Assembly: GCA_946406115.1 (NCBI GenBank)
Contig: OX291551.1
Span: 29,557,381 to 29,621,380 of the forward strand
Source of the DNA: Apoda limacodes
Lineage: Eukaryota > Arthropoda > Insecta > Lepidoptera > Limacodidae
Direction of reading: 5' to 3'
DNA: 64,000 nt
The notes under the pieces are model-generated. The model saw only the letters and a program-made list of their open reading frames with translations. It ran no database searches and was not told the origin of the DNA. Numbering within the stretch: position 1 is the first letter of the stretch; every line of letters begins with the position of its first letter. Both the position numbers and the translations under genes were made by a program. This document shows, piece after piece, positions 30,802 to 39,824 of this stretch.

Positions 30802-30992
30802 TGTAGTGGATCCAAGCCGTTAATAGAGAATTGTAGTAATCTGGACCCCACGACACGGTGTTGACATGCTAATTTAAGTTTTAAGAGAGCAGGTAAATTA
30901 AAGATGGAATTCATCAATAATAAATATAAATTAGATTAATCAATCAATCAATCGTAATTCATACCAATCGAATAGTCCTAATATATGGATAG

Positions 30993-32701
30993 CACCTACA
31001 GTCTTATCGAAAGTGATGTCGTGAAACGACGTGGCTGCCTGTTACACCGAAGGGTCGACTCAACGAAGATTTATTTTGTCTAGTTTTAAATTGTTTTATT
31101 TAGCTTCGTTTACTTAATTTAGAAAATGGGTCCTAATACCGATTCTTGTTCCAAACAAAAAGGTGATAAAGTAGATATAAATATACCTACTTATTAAATT
31201 TGTAAAGCTATTTGACGAATCACGTGAGAAATTGAACTTAAAGTGATTGCAGTTATGCTGTTTTTTAGCAAACAGTAATCAGATAACAGTCGTTTTGAAG
31301 TATATTATAAGTCAGCTGGAAGGCAACTCTGTAAGAGCTTGCTCCGTAAAAGAATTTCAGACTTGGGAACAATTACGCGAATTTTTGAAAACATAGCTTG
31401 GCGAAAAGAAACACTATAGTCATTTATTAACTGACTAGACTTTGCCAGCGGCTCCGGCCGCCCTAAATTCGGTTATCGGCGTGGGACTCCTTGATTTAAT
31501 CACAATATTAATACTCTGATTTACTCCTTACATAGCCCGCCCTAAATTCGGTTATCGGCGTGGGACTCCTTTATTTAATCACAGTATTAATACTGTGATT
31601 AAATTCTTAATTACTCTAATGAAGTTGGCTATACCAAGCTGTAGCTATAGCTATAGTTCGTTTAAGCTCGGATATAGTTATTCCCGCGGGAACTTTTGCA
31701 TTTTTCGGGATAAAGCCTAGAAAAGAGCCTATGTGTTATTCCGGTACCTGATCTATAGGTGTGCCAAGTTTCATCCCGATCCGTCCAGTGGCTGAAGCGT
31801 TATTCAGTAACAAACACCCATACTTACAAACTTTCGCGTTTATAATATTATACATAGTAGGATTTACAGCAATGCAAGCTTTACCTTTAGATGCTGTAAC
31901 CCAGTTTGGCCTTCGAGTGGAAACCTGTTTGTTGTGAGGCCCCTACCCTATAGCTTAGTAAAAGGCATGTATTATGATGTGATGCTTTATTTACTAGTTA
32001 TATTAGCTGTAGAAAAACATTAACAAAAACAGCAGTTGAAATAATACACGTTGTAGATCTCGTACGCGTTCGTCGTAAGTTAAACGCTGTAAATGAAGAT
32101 AAGTTAAAGGTCGACAATTATAATTTTATTGATTGTTCCCTCCTTTACACCGAATCCATATTATTAGTTCTATCGAGAATTTCATCAACGAAACTAAAGA
32201 TCGATTACCCGGGTATGACTTAGGTGTTATTCGCCATACCCCCTCAGATCCTATCATAAAACCATACCGAGCTTATGATATTTTTTACACGGGAACAATA
32301 GAATGATTCTAATATTTACTTTACGTTCATAAAATAGGTACCTATTTAAAACTCAAACAAAATCGACATTCAAAACAAAATAGGTACCGAATGAATTTAC
32401 GTCATATAAATAAATGTGTTGCTGAAATAATAAATACACATAATATTTACAAAGAGAGATCTCCTAAGTTATATCTACTTATATAACACAAATAAAAGTT
32501 CATGATTTGATGAATTTAAATATATCTCGTGCAAGATACGAAATCTACGTTATCACTTGAAACATTCAATTTTGATTATAAACGATTCAAAATTAAGGAA
32601 AAAGTACATTTATATTAGAATAATGACAGTTTGCTAAAGTTTATTACGCAGTTATACTTAGCTTTGAACCAAAGTCTCCGTACTCTAACACATTACACAC
32701 T
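30993..32701 (+). other. segment present only in the 5' LTR
   Basis: It begins CACCTACAGTC and ends ACACACTA, replaced in the 3' LTR by a single A (46,445 region). It contains the moth interspersed repeat at 31,430-31,865 and AT-rich sequence. I see no terminal repeats or target duplication that would make it one clean insertion. No coding region is supported. Confidence 0.7.
31430..31865 (+). mobile_element. moth interspersed repeat with a tandem 79-bp segment
   Basis: It opens with TTTGCCAGCGGCTCCGGCCG, a diverged form of the 'TTTTGCCCGCGGCTTCGCC' start. It closes with ATCCCGATCCGTCCAGTGGC…AACAAACACC…TATAATATTATACATAGTA, the usual end of this family. A segment reading CCCTAAATTCGGTTATCGGC then GTGGGACTCCTT is doubled (31,460 and 31,539). 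Class uncertain. A relative with its own internal doubling is at 57,947-58,300. Confidence 0.65.
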
Positions 32702-33216
32702 AACGAGATCAATGAAGTATGAAGTAAGTGAGTGGCCCGGATGTCCTCACCGGTCTTCGATTATTATGTTTATACCTACGTCATAAGGCATAAATAATTA
32801 CTCGTTAAATACGACCGATTCGTAAAGTAGCAGATAACCAGGAGGTTAAAGTATATGGAGAATATCGATCGATTATTCTCAGTTAATTGATATAAACGTT
32901 GTAGGGTGCGAGAGGGATGGTAGAGTAGGCTCCGCGCCGCTAACGGGATTCTAGTTGTAAATTTGGAGTAGAGAATGAAAAACCCTTACTTATTAAAAAT
33001 GCAGAGGTAGTTTGTTGACATTGTTGGCTATGTACTCTCTAAGGAAAAGAGATTGCCGATTTCTGCAGAAAATTTAGTGGAGAAAGGGGTTCCTGCCGGG
33101 ATCGGCGTCTTTTAACATGATGTTGTAAAATTTGTGATACCTTGTGGGAGGAAAACCCCGTAATTAGGCTCTGGTCTGATTAGTTAAGAAATCGTTTAAG
33201 ATTAGGGCTAAGGCTA

Positions 33217-33744
33217 GGCAAGCCCTTGTGTAAATCCTGTCCTGTGTATATGTATATCTTATTGACGAAAGCCCTACGCAAGTCCTGAGCAGAGACTCCG
33301 CGCTTTGATCGGATTCGAGGTGACGGGGCATGCTCACATGACTTGGCAGGCAAGCCCTTGTGTAAATCCTATCCTGTGTATATGTATATCTTATTGATGA
33401 AAGCCCTACGCAAGTCCTGAGCAGAGACTCCGCGCTTTGATCGGATTCGAGGTGACGGGGCATGCTCACATGACTTGGCAGGCAAGCCCTTGTGTAAATC
33501 CTGTCCAGTGTATATGTATATCTTATTGACGAAAGCCCTACGCAAGTCCTGAGCAGAGACTCCGCGCTTTGATCGGATTCGAGGTGACGAGGCATGCTCA
33601 CATGACTTGGCAGGCAAGCCCTTGTGTAAATCCTATCCTGTGTATATGTATATCTTATTGATGAAAGCCCTACGCAAGTCCTGAGCAGAGACTCCGCGCT
33701 TTGATCGGATTCGAGGTGACGGGGCATGCTTACATGACTTGGCA
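33217..33744. repeat. 132-bp tandem array in the 5' LTR, four units
   Basis: Units start at 33,217, 33,349, 33,481 and 33,613; a partial fifth starts at 33,745 and then diverges. Each opens GGCAAGCCCTTGTGTAAATC and closes CACATGACTTGGCA. Variants CCTGTCC/CCTATCC and ATTGACG/ATTGATG give the order a-b-c-b'. Because 132 is a multiple of three, two minus-strand frames stay open (187 and 82 codons), repeating a 44-residue unit beginning M-P-R-H-L-E-S-D-Q. I treat the ORF as a by-product of the repeat. Confidence 0.95.
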
Positions 33745-34899
33745 GGCAAGCCCTTGTGTAAAGTCTGTCTTGAGTGTATGTATCTTCATTGATGAAAATT
33801 CTACACGCTTTGGTAGATGCTCATTAGAATGGTACAGTTATGTTACATGTATTTGACGGTTATGTTAATGATATCTCTATATTCACTACTTACTATCTCA
33901 ATCATTTTAGTCCCGATGTCTTGTTGCGTTGCGGAATGGGTGACCCCCAAAGCAAGCAGACCCTTGGTAGATAGAGGTAGGTGAGGACGGGGCAATCACA
34001 GTAAGGGGGTCTTCAAGCGGGGTCTGGCTTGTTATAAGATCAGGGAAGATTGGGGCTTGATGTTAGAGACATGCTAGGTTAACTGCAGGCTTCAGGAATC
34101 TAAGGGTGTGAGGGGGCTGATAAAACCTAGATCTGGGTTGGCTCCAGTTCCACCCTTCACCGGCGTCGAGTAAGGAAGCTGAACTGTTAGATTCCGTTTA
34201 GGTAATGGGCGGCTAAAATTTAATGTGGGATTTTTAACCCAATCTCCTTAAGGAATTCGTATATAAATAAAACCTCCACTCCACCCATTACTGCGACGGA
34301 TAGATTTGGAAAGCTAAGTATTATTGTGTTCATATTTAAATATTTGTTTCCTGTGTAAAAATAAACGTAAACCTCATATGTTTTTCAGGGCCGCGACATT
34401 AATCTAGCGAGTCTAATTTTTAATTAGACTATCTAAGCTTTATTTTATTGTTTTATACTGTTTAATTTATGTTTTGACTGAGCCATTTAAGATAAAGATG
34501 ACAGAACCTCAACCTTGACCAAACTTTATTAACAGGCTATGAGGTGACGTTAGTGGGTCAGGATTTGTTCTATTCTTCACCATGAATCACCTCGTTGAAG
34601 ACGTTTTAGTATAACCATACACAATTCTCTACTAACTGATGAGGCTCTGAATTGTTGTATGGAAAGCCGAAACGTTAAGTTCTAAACACTCAGAAAAGGG
34701 CTAACCCTTACTTGATCTGGCTAATGCGCCAGGTCCTGAGTGTGGATATGTCTTCCTTACAAACCACCTTAATCATACTTATTGTGTGTCAAATTAGGTG
34801 TTCTGTCGCCTTAATTATGATGATGAACAATTTATCACTTAACCATGTGCGTAATCGCACACCTATTTTATTATTTCATGTGAACTTAGCTTGCACGAC

Positions 34900-34985
34900 A
34901 CATGTTTCGGGCGAGTATAGCCTCTCCGGACTAGCGGCTATTTGAACTTAAGGAGCCTCGGGTTCGAACCGACCGATCGTAGGTT
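34900..34985 (+). promoter_or_regulatory. tRNA-like B-box in the LTR
   Basis: CCTCGGGTTCGAACCGACCG contains a perfect RNA polymerase III B-box core (GGTTCGAACC) framed by a short stem (TCGG/CCGA). An imperfect A-box-like word (TAGCCTCTCCGG) lies about 45 bases upstream at 34,918. The same is present in the 3' LTR at about 49,140-49,225. It may be a buried SINE head. Transcription is not demonstrated. Confidence 0.4.
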
Positions 34986-36099
34986 GTATTCAAATAATAA
35001 CGAAATGGTCCCCTTAGTTCCGTAGTTAGTCATAGTAGTAAGGATAAATACATGGTCGCCTGGTTGTTTGCCATCTCCGCAGCGTTATAAATGTAGGAGT
35101 TGGTGGGGAGCACGACTTATCTATCCTAAAGAACAGTTTAAGGCACAGTGTACGAAAGACAAATGTTTATACACCTACTCAATTACTAAATGACAGGAAG
35201 GTGAAGCCACAAGGTAAGCTAGTCTGATTAAACCTATCTACGAGTATGTCGTTATATACCTTCCTTGTTAAAGGTTCCAAGGCGTTAGTCAGATAATAGG
35301 TACGATACATTTGACAACCGCTTAAGGCCGGATGGTACCCTAGGCCCTTAAGGCTATTCAAATTCAAGTTATACATAATTAATTTTCAATATTCATTTTA
35401 GCGATCAGGTAGGAACAGCCTAGGGTATAAGTTAGGCGAGCTTTAGGTTTCGTCTCAATTTTATAGTTTTGATTTTCATAAACTTTATATTCGAGTGTAG
35501 ATAATCGCCATAGGTTGTAAACATAAACCCAATTTTAGATCTAATGGCGAAATTCGTATTGACCGGGTCGCGAGATACTAAAACAAAACCGAACCAACGT
35601 AAATTAGTCGAAGGAAGGTCGAGTAACACGATTAGACTCTGTATCTGCGCAGAAGACTAAAATGTGAACTCTGCGCACCCACGTGACCACGAGACGCCAG
35701 CTGGGCACTTCGATGCACAGGCAAATGTATGAAAAGTCTGACCGTTTAGTCATTAATCGGCTGAAGGGATAATTTGGAGGCGGGCCCATCAATTCTGGAT
35801 AGGACAACTTACGAACCCTTAAGGAATGGTTGTATATGTGAATTTTCCTGGACGATTCCCAGTTAGGGTTACACGTAGATGACCCGGAAACTAGGATTAG
35901 TAGATTTAGATAAGATTCCATATTAAATCGTCTGCCAATAGTGTCCTCTATAAGGCCTTCTCAATATCTCCAAGATTATTAGACACTTAGCTAAGATATC
36001 GATCGACCGAGTAATGCTACGATTATTACACAGATGGCGTGAGCCACAGTGGTAAACAATAATCATGAACGTATGAGGATTTCTAGATACCTACGGTTA

Positions 36100-37090
36100 G
36101 GACTATGTTATAACTTTATTTAAAGGGTAGGCTGTAGATGTATTTCAGGGTTACATTTACTTCTAATCTGTTAGTTCGTCTTTACGGTGATTCTCCCTAT
36201 ATTATTATAATATTATAAGCCAGCTAAGGGAAGCTAGTAAGGATAGTGGTAGGGTTTTTTATATACTTAGATTTTCTATTTGCCTTTGGGGTGGCTTCTC
36301 GAATACCATTGCGATTTTATAATTTCACTTAGGGGGTTGTTAACGGGTTGTCAACGGATTATTTATGCATTTACTAAACCTGTCGGTCTGTCCGTGGGTG
36401 CACTTTTAAGTGTTATTATGACGGTTTTGTAATTTACTTAAGGGTTAGCCAGCGAGTATATTCGTGTGTTATATATATATATTTTCAATCTGTTAGTTCA
36501 TCCGTACGGTGACCTTTCATATTACATTACAGTTTTATAACTTCACTTAAGGGGTCGATAGCGAGTCTGCTAATAATTTAACTATGTACTTAGTAGGTCC
36601 ACTTGTCTCCTTAATGCTCTATATATATATTGTTATAAGTTCATACCTTCACTTAAGGGCAAGCTAGAGAACTGGTGATAGGTTAGCCATGTAGGTTATA
36701 GGTTAGTTAATAGTGAATCTGCTAATAGTTTAAATAAATTATATAAATAGGTACTAAATAGGCCTGTCTGTCTCTTTAATTATTTTGATATATTGTTATA
36801 AGCGCATAACTTTAGTTAAGGGGAAGCCAGTGAGGTTATTAGGAGTTAGTACTTTTATATGCCTAAGGGTTCTCCCTTTAAGGTGAACTTTCTAGATTAT
36901 TATGAGGTTACAATTTTGCTTAAGGGAAAGTTAACGAGTTTATTGATGGACTATTAAGAGTTCTTCCTTAAGGCGATTCTCATACATTACTATAAGATTA
37001 CGACTTCACTTAAGGAGTATGCGGTCTTAGGGTTTCATCCTTATAGTGGGATTTCTTATACTATCATAACGTTATAACTTTGAGGCCTAT
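36100..37090. repeat. degenerate ~110-130-bp subrepeats in the LTR
   Basis: A motif like ATTGTTATAAG…TATAACTTCACTTAAGGGG then AAGCCAGCGAG recurs about nine times (near 36,205, 36,320, 36,430, 36,540, 36,645, 36,800, 36,915, 37,005 and 37,070), with ATCTGTTAGTTC-TC or CTGTC-GTC words between. The identical block is at about 50,341-51,331 in the 3' LTR. It resembles in style, though not clearly in sequence, the arrays at 2.1-4.5 and 29.6-30.8 kb. Confidence 0.7.
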
Positions 37091-37664
37091 CGTGTTCGAG
37101 GGGTAACCGTGTTATTACGAGACATGTTCGGAGTTGTAAGGAGGTAGCTAGGCTCATGAATAGGGTGACTTAGCCTTAGGTACTCCGACTACGTTAGAAT
37201 AATAAACCGCATACATTTTAATCAGGAACTCGGATTTAGTAATTTAAATTCGGGTCTAATGCTAATTAGGACTTAGTGGCTCCGTGGTTAAGGATTACTT
37301 ATAGGCCATTGGCTTTAATGTAGGTAGAACGTAAGATTAGGGTTTTGATTTTATTCTTTCACACCTGGGACTGATTGAATCCATACCTCTTAGGATCTTG
37401 GGTTATTATCGGTCACAACGAGGGGTCCAAACTGTCGATTACGCCATTAGACGATCACAGCCACATAAAATATTAGCTTTCTTTAATAATAACATTAATA
37501 ACGGTTACAAAATATCATTAATGTTTAATAATAATAAAGGCAACAATAATATGTTAGGATTACGTACGTCATCACGTATTCAAATTGGCGAGTACGTCGG
37601 TATACTCCACTTGAGATGTAAAAATAAAACTAATTTTATTTCTGGAGAGGGGGGGGTTTCTACA

Positions 37665-37687
37665 TTATGTGTTGCCGTTATAGTCTA
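37665..37687 (+). other. expected primer-binding-site position, not recognised
   Basis: The 23 bases after the 5' LTR (TTATGTGTTGCCG then TTATAGTCTA) are all that remain before the nested transposon. They do not start with the TGG that pairs with a tRNA CCA end. Either priming is unusual or the site was disrupted. Confidence 0.4.
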
Positions 37688-38160
37688 AGATCCCGCTGCA
37701 GGATTGGTGCGCTCATCGACTTTTTGTTTAAAACCAAATTTTTATGTTTATTTATAATTAAGAGAATATATATTTACTAGGGTGCCTATCAAAATTTGGC
37801 CGCCATTATTTTTAAATAAATTATTTTTAATTGATTTTTGGTAAAAAATTTCGTTTATTTATTTTTTAAATAAAATAACGTCTACATCACGGTAATTAAT
37901 ATGAAGATTCTAAAAAATCACGGTTGCCGTTGCGCACCTGGCCGCACCTCTTTGCAGCCAGGTGTAAACAGGTATGATTTCGATAAATTTATACGTTTAT
38001 AACCTATTTTTATTAATTATATGTCAAATTGAAGCTAATTTTTTTCTATTAATTATCATATAAAGTTGCTTAATTAAATCTGGCCGCAAATAAGGGTTAC
38101 TGGCTGTTAAAGATAATAAATATTTAAGTAGAGTGAAAGAGAGTTAGCGCGTAACATCAT

Positions 38161-38367
38161 TTGTCAGACGAGGACAGCGATTGCCGGCTGTGCGACGCTT
38201 TTAAGCCATTGCGCATGCGTCGAATGTTAGTGTTCTCAACTGAACAGATGCAGCATTTTTATTCTAACATAAAAACCACGCTTTTAAGCAGTCCAAGAGT
38301 TTACGTGCCTTATGTATGGAATCCCAAAGTGTCAAAGTATAAATACCGCAAGATTTTTATTATTTAA
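38161..38367 (+). CDS. small ORF starting inside the left inverted repeat
   Basis: The frame encodes 68 residues beginning M-S-D-E-D-S-D-C-R-L-C-D. Its first 26 or so codons lie in the terminal inverted repeat, so the same start exists in mirror image on the minus strand at the other end. It overlaps the next frame (38,312) by 56 nt in a different phase. It might be the first part of one protein joined by splicing or frameshift to the 135-codon frame, or a chance frame. No domain recognised. Confidence 0.35.
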   Translation: MSDEDSDCRLCDAFKPLRMRRMLVFSTEQMQHFYSNIKTTLLSSPRVYVPYVWNPKVSKYKYRKIFII

Positions 38368-38719
38368 CAAAATGTACGCTTCAAAACAAAATAATGAAAA
38401 ATTTATGAAGAGAATTAAAGGTTTGGACTCGACGCACATTCCACCGTGCTGGAAATCTTTGAAACAAAAATTGTTGCGGACAATCTTTGTTAATTCGATG
38501 TGGTTAAATGCCACTGAACCAGACTGCATCAAATTCAGCCCAGAAAATAATGGCTGGCTGGTACTAGATGGTTTATTAAAACCAACATGGTTCCTGGGAG
38601 ACTTAACTCCAACGGAAGTTAATAGTGTGCTATGTGAATCTACGAACAAAGCTTCCGAAAACGACGATTCTGATATTTGTAGCGATGAAAGTGATAGCTC
38701 CGATGATTCAGATTTTTAA
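38312..38719 (+). CDS. 135-residue protein of the nested transposon, function unknown
   Basis: The predicted protein has a basic first half. Its middle reads I-P-P-C-W-K-S-L-K-Q-K-L-L-R-T-I-F-V-N-S-M-W (given here as residues about 44-65), then a G-W-L-V-L-D-G…P-T-W-F-L-G-D segment, and it ends in a strongly acidic Asp/Ser-rich tail (D-D-S-D-I-C-S-D-E-S-D-S-S-D-D-S). The spacing 'P-P-C…R-T/A-x-Y/F…W…G-W…W-F/D-G' reminds me of the C-terminal module of orphan proteins scattered in invertebrate genomes, but this is recollection without a search. An AT-rich 3' region with AATAAA signals (about 38,818) follows. The start is uncertain. Codon composition and position in the element make it more likely real than chance. 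Confidence 0.55.
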   Translation: MYGIPKCQSINTARFLLFNKMYASKQNNEKFMKRIKGLDSTHIPPCWKSLKQKLLRTIFVNSMWLNATEPDCIKFSPENNGWLVLDGLLKPTWFLGDLTPTEVNSVLCESTNKASENDDSDICSDESDSSDDSDF

Positions 38720-39824
38720 ATAAGAGTTACGGAAATATTAGAATTATAAGATAATTTTTTTAATTTTTTAATTTGCTTAATTGTTTAATTAATATGTAAC
38801 AGACAATTAAATACTTGAATAAAATCTAATAAAATTTTTAAATAATACTTTCGCAATAAAATTTTCTTTTACTTAAGTCACCTTGGTTTAATTTTTTTTA
38901 TTTTTTAAATTAATATTAAATATCGACGTTCTAATTAGCAAATTTTCTAACTCCATTTTAGAGAAACTTTTATTTGTACGAAAAAAAGAATTTCTTCAAA
39001 ATTTATTATCATTTTAAAAAACTATTTAATATCTAATAGAGATATAATATTTAAGTTTGAATCATTCAAATAATTTGTAATTGGATTATTGCTTCATCAA
39101 AATGTTAAAAAAATCACCCTTTAAAAAATAAGAGACAAATTCCTAATTAGACCGTCGATATATCAAATCAATATTAATTTTTGTTGCAATTTTTAAATTT
39201 GTCATTTTCAAAAAAATTACATATTTTTTGGAGTATTTATTATAATTCGTCTCTATTATTACTCACCGGTGGTTGAGAACACTAACGTTCGACGCATGCG
39301 CAATGGCTTAAAAGCGTCGCACAGCCGGCAATCGCTGTCCTCGTCTGACAAATGATGTTACGCGCTAACTCTCTTTCACTCTACTTAAATATTTATTATC
39401 TTTAACAGCCAGTAACCCTTATTTGCGGCCAGATTTAATTAAGCAACTTTATATGATAATTAATAGAAAAAAATTAGCTTCAATTTGACATATAATTAAT
39501 AAAAATAGGTTATAAACGTATAAATTTATCGAAATCATACCTGTTTACACCTGGCTGCAAAGAGGTGCGGCCAGGTGCGCAACGGCAACCGTGATTTTTT
39601 AGAATCTTCATATTAATTACCGTGATGTAGACGTTATTTTATTTAAAAAATAAATAAACGAAATTTTTTACCAAAAATCAATTAAAAATAATTTATTTAA
39701 AAATAATGGCGGCCAAATTTTGATAGGCACCCTAGTAAATATATATTCTCTTAATTATAAATAAACATAAAAATTTGGTTTTAAACAAAAAGTCGATGAG
39801 CGCACCAATCCTGCAGCGGGATCT

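Larger units (their letters stand above)
30802..37664 (+). repeat. 5' LTR of the giant element (6,863 bp)
   Basis: Compared with the 3' LTR it has 1,709 bp more at 30,993-32,701 and one more 132-bp unit in the array (four against three). It lacks a 639-bp block that the 3' LTR has at 46,689-47,327. Everything else aligns, apart from scattered substitutions (for example near 34,264, 34,595, 37,312 and 37,431) and a short difference near 30,940 (a tetranucleotide ATCA run here). Open frames such as 34,712-34,945, 35,179-35,376, 35,604-35,921 and 37,398-37,688 occur in both LTRs only because the LTRs are copies; none has a domain. Confidence 0.9.
37688..39824. mobile_element. nested 2.1-kb DNA transposon with 553-bp terminal inverted repeats
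   Basis: The left arm 37,688-38,240 and right arm 39,272-39,824 are reverse complements; the one mismatch I noticed is near 38,224/39,288. Ends read AGATCCCGCTGCAGG. Weaker pairing continues about 11 bp further out on each side after a 3-bp mismatch, so the true tips could be 37,677 and 39,835. No clear target duplication is visible. The centre carries an open frame with an acidic tail. Arms this long and this similar imply recent insertion or gene conversion. I cannot assign a superfamily; no DDE transposase is seen, so it may be non-autonomous. Confidence 0.9.

Noticed and set aside
33164..33727. 187-codon minus-strand ORF (and 143-codon version at 47,537-47,968)
   Set aside because: It is created by tandem 132-bp units, a multiple of three. 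A second frame is open as well, there is no domain, and the copies are LTR duplicates, so conservation is not evidence of coding.
34712..37688. Open frames in the LTR that reappear at 48,953-51,938
   Set aside because: Identity follows from LTR duplication. Lengths are 65-105 codons, with no domain or codon signal.
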